A DNA stretch of 64,000 nucleotides from the NCBI GenBank assembly GCA_037576195.1, contig CM075102.1:44078745-44142744 (forward strand). Reading direction: 5' to 3'. The translations under genes were made by a program, and so were the position numbers. A model generated the notes under the pieces. That model was not told where the DNA came from. It did no database searches and saw only the letters and a program-made list of their open reading frames with translations. Below are positions 1 through 12,300 of this stretch, in pieces. Numbering within the stretch: the stretch's first letter is position 1; each line of letters starts with the position of its first letter. Source of the stretch: Phytoseiulus persimilis. Lineage: Eukaryota; Arthropoda; Arachnida; Mesostigmata; Phytoseiidae.

Positions 1-176
1 TATTTGCTGTGGCGACTGGACGCAAGGACACGCCGTCATGTGCCGGGCATAGTAATGCGCTGACGAACACCCGACTTCCTCGCTCCGAGGTCGAGCTTTC
101 CGTCCGACTTCGTTGCTCGAGAGGGATCATCGAGTTCGACGGCCCAGTACTCGCAAGGAAGCCCTGTTCGTTTCAG

Positions 177-343
177 ATCTGATCGAACTGGCGGACCTCA
201 TAAAGGACAAGAGGGTCCTGCTGTATCAGTATCAGAAAGGAGAGCGAGGCCCGAAGAGACTGATCCGCGAAATCGGAAGCGATCCCCAGTATAACTACAT
301 CGTTCACCTGACGGCCGACCGCGCGAACGAGTTCTTCCGCCTG
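177..343 (+). CDS. iGluR exon: amino-terminal domain, LIELADLI segment
   Basis: Acceptor GTTTCAG, donor CTG|GTGAGT. It starts with two bases of a split codon. LIELADLIK aligns with LIRLQELIK of kainate receptors, followed by a strand equivalent to the segment ending in the HVIFDC region. An in-frame extension to an earlier AG at 146-147 is possible but has no pyrimidine tract. Confidence 0.8.
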
Positions 344-3300
344 GTGAGTGTGCGCTCGCTTCGTTCCGGTTGCATGAATTTATCGAACACTCCGAGAGGA
401 GTTCTCGTTCCTAAAGTTCACCGTTTGTTCGAAGTCGTCCTGTGACAGGATGCTACCTCATCAAAAATTCGACGTTCACCCTGAACTCCGCTCTCGTTGC
501 AGGCCGGAATCGTGGGATTGTTATCCGAATACTTCAGCTATCTCGTCACCGCTGAGGTGAGCTTGCCAACTTGATCCTTCCTTTCTCCTCTCCTCCATCG
601 TTATTTTGGTGCGATACATAGATATATTTGGAATGTTATCGTATTCAGGATGTCCCGTTCGACGACGGCTGGCTTGCATCTGCAGGCAAGACCGAACATT
701 TTGTGGCGAGTCGGGAAGTGGGGTTCGACACGCGGGGGGCGGCCGGGTGGGTTTTCCGAAATAGTTTTCGGCTCTTCCGCGCCCGAAGAGCTACGTAGGA
801 GCGGGAAACGGCCGCCAGCTCCGAAGAACAGCGGCACCAGAAGCGGCGGCGGAGAAGAACACTGCTGCTAGACTACTCGATCTATCGGAGAAATTTCCGT
901 ATTGGCGGAAACTTCTTGCTTGCGTTTGCGTTCGACCGCATCAGGTTCAGATTTCGGAGCCTGTCCGGAACCAGATCCTCGTTCGGGAGTCTTGCGATGG
1001 ATAGTGACCACCTTTTTCCAGCTGTGTACGCTCGCCCTCCACAGCTGGTTGGAAGCCTCGACGGCCCCGGTTCCTTCCTCCCGGTCTGCTTGGCTGCCAC
1101 ATCCCATTTTTGGAAGAACACGGACGGCCAAACGAGAAACACGAGAATAATGGAGGACTAACAGACCCGAGGCGAACATCATAAATATCTGCGCCGATCC
1201 ATTTCGATTCGCGTTATTTTTCTTCCTCCTCGCCCACCCGCGCTGTCCGGGCAGCGGAGTGTGCTCTTGAAGTTCAACTGAACGAGAAGTCGATCGCGAC
1301 GACAGCTAATTCAATCGAGCTCGCGCGCAGTGAACCTTCAGTTCTGTCGATGTCTCGGATTTCGTGTCGGCAAGAGGCGCGTGCGAGCCGGAGTGGCCGC
1401 ATATCCTGCCGGGTCGCGCTCCGTCTGTCTGACCACTGAGCCCGCAGGCGACGTCGATCAGACCGATACGGTCAAGCGCGCGTTACAGCGACAGGCTCCA
1501 AGTCATGATATGCGATTCCCAGCGGGCGGAGCCCTCGAAGCCAGTCACGAGCCGGCTTCTAATATCAGAACGGGGTGTGACACATATTAGCTCGGAACGC
1601 GCGGGCGGCTGAAGACCCGCCGCGCGATCGAAGGTCGGCGAGTGGAGCCAGACATTTAGACCTTGCTGCACCGGTGCCCAAATCCATCTTGATCCGGAAC
1701 GCAAACACGGTGGAGCCGGCCGGCTGAGAAGCTGAGATACCGAGATGGAGCGAAGCCTTAGCCGTACATAGTGACTCGTTGCTTTGAAACGGTTTCCGCC
1801 CGTGCGGCTTTTTGTGCGCTGACTCCGAGACACGGCTGAAATCCCACTCCGTCCGCCGCTGCCAGTGTTCTCTCTGGAGTGGCCGCGGCCCCGATCGATC
1901 GATCCTTCGTTGGTTCGTTTTTCCGAGTTGTTCCGGAGCCCCGATCTCCGCCGTCCGCTCTCTCTCCCTCTTCCGATGTTCGCCTGTTCAGTGGTATCAG
2001 TTGCTCTTATCTTCGAACGAATAAGTATCTTTCGTTGGGGCTTCGCCTGTGGCGGAGGAATAGCTGGTTAGTTACTCGAAGCTCTACTTTCCCACTGAGG
2101 GAAAAGCGAACGAGCGAGCGACTGAGTAGAAAACCCATCGGCTGAAGAGGATATCTAGGTTCGGTAGGTTGCGGTCTTTTGTTTTTGTTTCGGCTGTCGG
2201 CGGCAGCAGGCTCCCAACTGCAACAACGGCATCGCGTTCTTCCTCTCTCTTTCTTCCCCATGCGGACTGAACGTCGCAGCGCTAACTGTTGCTCATGCCT
2301 TTGTTGTCGTCGTCTTTGCAGGACTTTCACACGTGGCAACTGCCAGCCGAAGCTCTCAGCAACATAACTGCCTTGCAGCTGCTCCAACAAGAACCCGGCA
2401 ACTTCATGCCGTCGCAGGACAACAAGAGGCAGCGCGTCAACAGGAACGTCCCTCTGAAGGTCAGTGCTCGTGCTGTAGACTCCCTCGTGTTTGCCCACAC
2501 TTGCTAGACTAGATTGCGCTCTCATCGCCCCGGCCGCGAGACTCGAGCAACTCTCACACGAAAGTGGTGTCAGAACGACTTCCGAGAGTGGAGCGAATCA
2601 AAACCGCGAATTTTCCACAGAGAAAACTCTTCCGGGAGTCCTGCGGCGATGTCGTTGCATGGACCTTCGAAAAAGTCCTGGTTGTATGTTCTGGCCCCGT
2701 TCGTCAGTCGTCACTTCAATTCTCGTTCTCAGAACCTCTTTTCGAGCCGGAACGGTACCCTCTGCACGTTCAACGGCTGCAGAGTAGGAGACGAGCAGTG
2801 AAAAATAAACGGGCATTCACTGCGCGAAGTCCTCTCGCATTGGTCTCCGGGCCGCTCTCTATTTTCTGAAGCATTGTCGCTCTTCAACGCGATTGTCGGC
2901 GCTAGTGGTTATCCGGAATCGAAACTTCTCCAGCGGCACTTCAGTGCACTTTTGATTCTACTCGGGGTTGTCTTCGGAACCAAACAAACAGGCAGACGAA
3001 CGGAGGAGGAACAAACCCTCCGGAATTCCCGGCCCGCCTCTGACACAAAAGAATCCGCTCGAGGAAGCTCGGGCGTTGTAATCATCTGACAACAATTCAG
3101 ACCTGCTTTTGCGGGAGTCGATCCTTCCCTCCGACAGCTTGACTCGGCGCCCCGTGTCAAAAGATGCCACAACCGCAGCCGTGACTGCGACTCTTCTGCA
3201 GTGTCTCAACGATCCCTCCTGCTTCAACTCCGAATTTCGGATTCGCTCCAAGACTAAACCGGAGCTTCGGGCGTTCAGATCGCATCATTCCGTCGTAGAG

Positions 3301-6300
3301 CTCGAAGAAAGCTTCCGGCTTCATAGAATATGAGAAGTGATAGACTGCTGCATCCCAGCTCATTGTCGTTCGCAAGATTCTCTGAAGTCGGTAGAACATG
3401 CACAGGGGCATGAAGGACGAGTTCGCGATTGGGTCTCTCCGAAATCGTCCAGCTTTCTCGAAGCCTCGCGGGCACCAGGCGGATTACGCCGTTCTGGATC
3501 CGAAAGTCATCAATCTTGTCGCGGATTCCTCCGCATGTACTTCTCTGCGAGAGATGAACTTCGGCGATGAGTCTTCAGGCTCTCGAAGTGACTTCTCGAG
3601 GAGATTGAGAGTGGGAACCGAATGTGACAAAAGTCCTGCCTGTAATTGCGGGACGTGATTTCCATAACCCACCATATCGACTAGATCGCGATATCGACGA
3701 CTTGACGACGGCTGCCAATGTTCACAATGTTTCGCCACATGCTGATGACCCTCCATCGAGCTGTACATGTTCCGGGGACGGAGCATTCGCCAAGTCGCTG
3801 GGAGGTGTTCATAAGGACTTACGTCACTGCATTAACCGCGAACAAGCAAATTATGAAAACGGTTATGAGAGGGACTCTCCTACGCAAAGCTCAGTGTTTT
3901 CGCGACCGATATGATCGACGTCGTCCACGGACACCGGAGCTGGACGATTCGGTCGAGGCTCCGCACGGTTCCCCGGGAATTCGTGTTTGAAGCTCTTCGC
4001 GGCCACCCACCGGGAGGAATAATGGTGATCGTCGTCCTCCTCCTCGCTACCACTAAGAGTTTTCGCACCTTTTCCAGTACCATTCAGCGCTGCTGCACGA
4101 CTACGTCATGATTTTCGCGCGTGCGGTGGGGACTCTATCACGGACACAAAATATGTCGCCAGTGTCGGACGCGAGTTGCCACAAGCCGTCGGACGGATGG
4201 CCCATGGGTCTGACAATCGCCACGCAGATCAAGGCCGTAAGTCAATCAGTTATTCGCGCTTGCAGAGCACAGCGCTGAAAGCAAGCAAGGAAGGAGCCCG
4301 AACGTCGGGAAGGCAGTGAGTGCACGCTCGGCGACGCCCCTTCATACACAATATAGGCGTTCGGAAAAGGAACAGACGGAGCGGGCCAACACTCCCTTGC
4401 TTCACGACATAGAAATCACTTTTCTCCAGTCGTTCGTTCTCTTCTTCAAGACATCAGCCCTTCCATGTTCGTGTTTTCGGCCTGTAGGCATCGGCGTCTT
4501 CCGACTCGTCTCTGGTATTGGAAGGGTTGGCCCGCAGTCGGATGGAGCAGCATCGACTCAAAGGCATCTGTCGTAGCAGTCGCATTCTCATCCGCCAGTG
4601 GAGGAAATTCGGATGTTCTCTGCCGTCGTGGATGTTTTCGTTGTCGTTGCCGTCGAGTATCATTGTGCGGCCTTTTCCGCGACCGCTCCCATTGCTCGCG
4701 AAGGCTGGACCGATCAGGAACTTATAGAAAGACGGAATGGCACTTCATCTAAGTCGGGCACTGAAAGTATCGGGATCGGTGATATGCAAGGCTGCGTTTG
4801 TCACAGCGCAGGAAGCCCTTGTGGGAGAAGTGCACTCCTCTCGTGCGTCTAGAACTCCCCCCACTCTGTCGGATGAGCCCGGACAGAGGATAAGTTTTCG
4901 TGTTTACGAGTTCTACCCGATCTTCTCTCCTGCTGCGGGGGAGCAGAAGACTCCATTCTCGGAACCCTTGCAGACAACCGACCGGTGAATGGATTTCAAT
5001 TTCTTACAGACCTCAATTTATGGTTTGTTCGGCCACATTCAGTTCGATACGTTCGGAGGACGCTCTAACTACAGTGTCCTTGTGACCGAATACAAAGACG
5101 GCTCGATCGTCAAGGTAAGGAATCAATCTGATGATGGCTTTTGAAATAGCGGAAGGATACCCTCGCAATATGAATAACCAGCGAACTCACGTCACACTCG
5201 TAAATTGAGCTCGTTCCGCGCATGAATATAAATAAGAAACGACTCCGGATGGACTCAAGAGATTCGGAGCTCCCTCTCAACGATCCAGCTTCAGAGAAGG
5301 ATCCTTCCAAAGGAATCGCTATCCGGGGCTCGGTCGCGCTACAAACCGAGTCACCTCTCTCGACAATTCGACCTAGTTTCACGCTTCCTGTTGAAGTTGA
5401 GTCTCTCGGCTGCATCTTCCCCATTCCTCTGGCTGACGGGGGGGTTCGGTTCGTTCGTACGCTCGAGGTAGCGTGGGACTGGTGCTTATTCGCGGCAACA
5501 TGCGACCAGCGGCAGAAGTGTTCCGTAGGTCTCTCGTGGAACAATGCATCTCGCCGAGGAACCGCCCGGCCCCCACCAGCAATTCGACGATGGCGCCGGT
5601 CTGTGTTCGCAGATGCTCCCAACGTGGAAGCCGATTATCTCTTATCGGACAGAACAAGCTCTGCAGATTAGTAGCTGGATTTTTTCTTCATCGGCGTGAA
5701 GCTGCAATATGAAAGTGGGTTGCCTAACAACGTCGCTCATCCACTGCTAATCATTCCAGGTGGGTAACTGGTCGCCTTCGTCGGGTATTAACTACAATCG
5801 CAATTCGTCGTGGGAAAAAGTTCATGTCGAGCAATCTCTGAGGAACCGCTCGCTACGGGTCGTCACGCTTCTGGTGAGTTTCACCATGTGTTCACGTGTG
5901 TGTGTTTGTGTGTACGGGCCGCGATCGGTGCCGAATCCAGAGGAAGAACCAGAACGAAACGAAGTTTGAACGCTTTGTCCGATCGGGAAATCGCAGCTCA
6001 GACCTCGCAGATTCCCCCGTGCATCGCGGCTCAGAGGCTGCCGGGAAGGGACATCCGAGACGATTCACACCGCTCGGAATAGGTGGCTGAAAACACTAAT
6101 CCGCGGTTCTCCGAAACCGGCACGTAGCGGACAGAGCACACTGAGGAGTTCACTTCAAAAAAGTGACGGCGAGGAACTGATGCTCAAGTGGCAACGATTC
6201 CTGTCGTTGTTCTTCGCCCCCTCCCATTGTACTTGACGAGGAGGGGCGGACGATCCCATCGAAACGGTAGGAAACTTTCCAAACTGACGGAATTTGCTTC

Positions 6301-9300
6301 GATTGCAGAGTGCGCCCTACGTAATGCGGCGTCGCAGCGGCGGGCCCACACCTGGCGGAGCGGCAGCCGCCGCCGATGGGGAGCTTGAGGGGTTCTGCAT
6401 TGACCTCCTCCGTGAACTTTCGCGGCTGCTGCACTTCAGATACGAGATACGATTCGTTAACGACTCGCAACACGGCGCCCGAGATCGCCAAGGTAATTGG
6501 AACGGCCTGATCAGGGATATTCTGGACATGGTGAGTTCTCTGCCAATCACTACCGGGCAACGAGCGGGAACCCTCCCCCGCGTGCATGATGTTTGTCTCC
6601 AGTTGTGTTGTGAAAGCCGTTCCACCGAGCAAGCGAGGGACAAGGCGAAGGCTTCCCCTCCGGGATTCATCCTCCGAACGCGAATTGGCGAACAATAGAT
6701 TATGAGTTCGGAGCAATCTGCGTTTTAGTTGAACGGCTCTTTTCCTTCTCCGTCTCCTTATGGCTTTTTACTTTCCATATTAAGTAGGCTGGCGCGCGCG
6801 GCCTCGAAGAATGCGGCGGAGAGTATGATTGCCTTGGGGGCTCCGCTACGCTTCAACAAGAGTGGAGCTTGCTTAGCGGCAGCAACCGACCGGCGACCAA
6901 GACGGCCGCCTGGTCGGCTGGCTGATTTGCTGAGGAAAGCCTCTAACGAGCAGCTTTTCGAGCAGCGGGTCGACGACGACGACGTGGCTCTCGGGCGAGC
7001 TCACCCGCTCCCCAGCTCGATTATGTTAGCTCGTCCTTGATGCTCACTGATCCTCGCTCGGGCCCTCATGTACATATTTCCACGCCGCACCAAGATGGAG
7101 CATCGTTCGACTTTGTAACATATTATCTCTCCCAGAACGAGGTTTCTATCACGACTAGGCTTTTCTGCTCACGCTGCAATAATGCAGGACAGGGTCTTGG
7201 CTGGCGTGATTCACTCTGTGATCAAGCTCCCGACTCTTCCGAATGGAGCGAATAACGCCTCGGGGCTCAGATACATTTGTTCGCGAGGATTTCCTCTTCA
7301 AGGGAGAGAGAGAACGCGTGAGATGGAGAGAGGACGATGAAGAGAGTGAGAGAGAGAGAAACGCACTAAATTTCTTCCCTCGACTTCCAGGAAGCCGACG
7401 TGGCCATTGCCGATCTCACAGTGACCTCCGACCGGGCCCGCGTGGTGTCGTTCACGATGCCTTTCATGGCTTCCAACATCGAAGTATTGTACAAACCCCC
7501 AAGTCCCGTCGGGGACCTGGCTTCACTGGTTCGCGGAGTGTTTTCGCCCTTATCCCAAGAGGTGAGGAACATAGAAGCTTCAGAGCCTAGACGAGAAGAA
7601 CTACGCGAGCATCGTCCTGAATTCGATCATCGTCAAGTCTGGTCGGAGATTCTGAAACCGTGTGCCACATCAATCAAGAGGGATCAGAAGAGTTCAGGGA
7701 GTTATTTTTTTCCTCGCTCCGAAATTACCCGCGTCGATGACATGCTTTCCCAGAGGACACGGGCAGGAGATAATGTTTTGGAAAACTCGTCGGACCGATC
7801 CTTGGAGATCTGAACGAGAAACATGACCGACCAAGTATTAATAGCTGGTGCTCGAATCTCCATCCATCAGTCTCTGATATCTGATCCCAATCGGAGTTAA
7901 TGCCATCACGCTCGCGACGGAGATCCTCGAACTTAAGACAGGCTTTGAGGTCTCAGTGCATCTCTAGAATAGAGACACGGAACGTTTAATCCTCGTCGGA
8001 GTTTAATCTCCTCGGCCTCTTTCGGCGTTTTTCGCGGCTGTGCGTGAGTTCGTTGGGGTGGAGTGTATTTGCATCAACCACAGATTATACCTCCCCCCGC
8101 AATGCAGTGAGCGCTCCCCGCAATCTGAGTGTTGAGTCTGGTCAAACAGAAAGGTGTAATGGATGGCGGCCGAGATGCAACTACTCGAGAGGTCCGGCTC
8201 TACCAACAGGAAATCAGGGGACGTCCTGTTTCCTCCCGAGCGCGGCTTCCGAAAGACCTGTGTGCCTTCAGGAAGGAGCGAGTAAGGAAATAGTATAGAA
8301 AAAAAAAACACTACGCATCAGGTGAGCCTTGTGAATGATAGGCGTCCTCGGAGGAAACCCTTCCTGCACCTGTCGGAGCGTGCCTCGCAACAGGCTCCGT
8401 TTCATCGTGACCCGCTAGACCTGCGACGGTTGCGGCCCACTGGCAGCAGAACTAGATACCTTCCGCGAGGTAACTTCCAGGCCGAGGCCCCGACGAACCG
8501 AAGCTGGCGAGGAAGGAATAACAAAAGGTCGTCTGTTCGCTTCAAGATGCACGTAGACACGAGAACAGACGAAGGAAAAGAATCGGCTCACACGCGAATG
8601 CTCAAAGAGAAGGGTCGAGGAGGGCCGTCGTAAAACTCGGCTGCTTTTACAACACTCTGTGCAAAGTGGGAAACTACTCCGATGGAGAGAAGATTTCCGT
8701 TTCATATCGATACGGCAAAGATAAATAACATCTTCCTCTTCACTCTCACGGCGCATACACTGTCTTTCGTTTGTTGGAGCTTTTCTCTTGGACCGGGAAA
8801 AACGACTTCGGTGAGGTTTCCTTTATGGAAAGCTCACGAACCCGTCGACAGGGGCATCGACAACGGCGGCGACCGGCCGATGGACGGTCAACTGGAAAAA
8901 AACGTCAGCGGGTTCAGCCACAGCTGCGAACCTCGTCCAGTATTCAGAACACTGCTTGACACACGGGCTTTATTCGCTTCTCTCTTCCGTCGCGCCTTCT
9001 ATTCGGCTTCTGCGGTGGCCGACGTTGATTCAAGGTTTCGCGCTCTCAGTCGCCGCGCTCCTGGTTCCAGGTATGGATTTCGGGTGTCATATGTCTGGTG
9101 GTCGCGACCTTTGTGCTCTTCTATGCATCGAAACTCAGCCCTCGCGATCGGATCGTGAAGCTGTCTCCAAAGCAAGCGGACGAGAAGGTGTGGTCGATAC
9201 CGCGGTTCTCGTTCGGGGACATCGTCCACATAGCGCTCTCCTGCGCCCTCCGGTGAGTTTCTCCAGATCGAGGTCCTCTAGAAGTTGGTTCGAGCCCCGG

Positions 9301-12300
9301 TGTAATCCTCGCTAACCGCCGATCGAACGCCGGCTCACATAGTCGAATCGAAGTACGGGAATGTAAGCATGGTAATTGACCTAGGAGAACGCTGAGCGAG
9401 AAACCGCTTGAAAAATCACACATTTCGCGAGTCACTGCTGAATGACTCGTGGTTCTCCGCACATACCCAAAGGTGGAAGCATGGCTGCAAACGAGTCCGG
9501 ACCTGCAGATACTTGTGGGTTCGAACACGCTGGCGAGGAAATCACACGGGAAGGTTCGGGAACCGTTATAATGAACCGGTCGCCACATTTTTTCATCGCT
9601 GCTCGGCGTTTCTATCTCACTCTCCGTTATTCATCGACGCCCCAGATTCTCACGAGAGAGATCGTAGATTGGGGATGGAACAAGGATGGTGGATCTCGCT
9701 CGCTCGTCTTCGCGCCGAGCAGCAAGAATAGAGCCCGGAGGAAGATCGGCTCGAGTGAGGAAAGAAAGCACTCTCTCGTCTGCTTTCAACCCACTTAAAA
9801 AGTCGGTGCATCAGTGAGGAACGAGCGAGCCGACCGACGGGCAGCGAGGGGCAGCTGGCCGGTTAGCTTTGGCGACGCCAAGCGAAACCAGGCCTTAGGG
9901 GATGACTCTTTCGAAGGTTTCTTAAACGCTGTGCTCGAATGTCAGGCGGCCTGTTCCCAGGACCGGACCAAGGACAAGCAGGCAGACGGAACAGCTGACT
10001 GGGACCGAAGACGTCACTCATTTCGCCGGACAGCTCTTCGGACCACTGTAGGGGACTTCCAGGGTTGAAACACGGCGTTCGCCCTCGAGGAAGAGAAGGA
10101 TGATTCTCAAGGCCCAAATGGCATCAAAGATCAGCTGACGATTCCAGTTTGGACGGATGAGCGTTGACCCTGGTTTCATGAGTTTCGCCTGGCTCTCTCG
10201 TGGCTCATGTGTTTTCGGGTTCGAAAACGAGAATGCGGCCGAGCATGTTACCCTTCGCATGATTCAGACCCTAATTACACGACGAAAAGCTCAAGAATGT
10301 CCCGAGGAGGTCATGATCTGCACTTGTGGTGAGCGGCAACGTAACCGAACTCGGATGTTCCCCTTACAGACAGCCTCTGATAAGCCGACGGCCGAGGGGA
10401 GTGGCCACCCGAATACTCATTCTTGTGCTATACGTGGCGTCGTTCGTATTCTGGTCAGTCTACACGGCGAGACTGACAGCTCAATTCGTTCAACGGCGGA
10501 TGCATTTCTCGGAACTGCAGGACGTTCAGGACCTCCTTCGATTGAAGAATGTAAATTTCGGCTACGTCACCAACACGTCGTCACAGCTCTACCTGCAGGT
10601 GAGTCTGCCTGAAGTTTTGGTGTCTTGTTCCCGCCGTCGAATCGACTCATCGTCGGAACGAGCCGTAGCACTCCGTAGCGATCCGAGCGGCTTCGTTATT
10701 TCCGGTTCCTCTCGTGAAGTTTGGAATATTCGCCCGCGAGCCTGATTTTCTCCCCGATCAACCTCAGCAGGGCGAACTCCTCTACAGCGAGAGGCGACAT
10801 GTGTGAATCTACAAAAACCTTGCTCCTGGATCTCCCACCCCATTCCTCCTGCTTCGCTGCCCGGACTGCAGCCTCGGTCGCCATCGCGGCTGAGGCAGCT
10901 CAGTGTGGCTCAAGAGGACAGTGGATTTGCCCTCGCACGACTTTCGTCGACGAGACAGCAGGCCGCTCACAGACTGAGGATTTGGAAGCGAGTTGGTCGC
11001 CTTCGGCGCAGCGACAGCTTCCCGGTTGCCGGAACGATGTAATAGAAAGTTGCAAACTCCACTAAGACTCTAGAGAAAGTAAAACTTTGTATAGCGCTCG
11101 TCGTTCCGTCCCGGCTAACCTGAACCGGGTGATGGGGTTCTTCCTCGTTTCGTCCAGATCTCTCATTCTTCGGTTTTTCTCTCTCCCTCTCATACCTCCT
11201 TTAGCTTCTTCCTCCCCATTTCCTCGCGCCCTTCCGCCTAATCTCGCGTCTTCCCGCTAATTCCCCTTCTTCTACACTCTTTCAACCTTTTTCCCTCCCT
11301 TCCTCCGCCTCGTTCTGCCCCTCCCCATGTAACCAGACGACTCTTCTGGCCTGCTGGTCCCTTCGAACCCGGTTCCTACTAACCAACCGCAACGCTGTTG
11401 TTCCAGGGCGCCGACTACGACCCGATCTCGACCGTTTGGGCGATCATGACCGGCGAGGGAGATCATCCAACAAGCTCCGCTGAAGGCCTTCGCAGAGTTC
11501 ATGAGGGCGGCTATGCATTTTTCCTGGAGTCCCCCAGTGCAGAATACCATCGGCGGAAAGACTGTTCATTATTCAAAATACATAGCGGTATTGAAACTTC
11601 AGGCTACGCGATTGCGACTCCGAGAGGTGAGTACCGCTCGCCGATGGCTCGTTGAGCCTCCAAGGCCACGGGAGAGATTCCCCGCCCCCTCCTCCTCCTC
11701 CCCCTCGCGCGCTGAGAGAATCCCCAAACAACGTGGAGTCATCTCGGCCATTCCTCCGAACGGGAAAAACGAAAACTCGCTCGCTGAAGGGGAACGGAAG
11801 TTTGTTCGTTGCTTGCGCCAGCCGTCGTTTTTTCTTGTTTATTTCCTCTGGAATGCATTCGTAGCCCAGTCTGGTTTACCGGGGAACATAGGCATCCTAC
11901 AATTCAGATTCAATTCCATTGCCATTGAGGAAGCACGACGATATGTTTCCGTATTTGGTGTCACCGTTGGCGGGAACGGACACCGCGGCTTCTGATCGTC
12001 GTTCAAACCTGTTTCGGTTCTCCGGTGATTCTTTTTCTCCGTCCCATATCTGTCCCCATTCTGCTCCTCAGCCTCCTCTCCGACTTTCCCCCGATGCTTT
12101 CCTTCATCGTGCTCCCCTGCTGGCCCTGCCGTTGTCCCGATTTTTCTCAGTTGATCCCTCGCCTTCTTTCCCCTGTCATGCAGATGTCATGTGGGCAACA
12201 GAGAGCTCCTCGGATCAGTGTTTGCGCATGAGCTTTATCTGGCTAATGTTGTAGAAGATACCCGCCGCCTGCGGGAACATCTGGAAGCTGAACTGAGAAC

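Noticed and set aside
649-745. Possible alternative receptor exon starting DVPFDDGW after TATTCAG
   Set aside because: In phase with the previous exon but does not align with the receptor family, whereas 2322-2459 does; the downstream donor is weak.
5110-5622. 170-codon minus-strand open frame
   Set aside because: Lies in a receptor intron, overlaps an equally open plus-strand frame and has no recognisable motif; chance in balanced-composition DNA.
6150-6716. 188-codon minus-strand open frame
   Set aside because: Antisense of the strongly supported S1 exon 6309-6530.
9280-9310. GGTTCGAGCCCC, like a tRNA B box (also near 9517, 26024 and 57928)
   Set aside because: Flanking bases do not form a T stem and no A box or acceptor stem is present.
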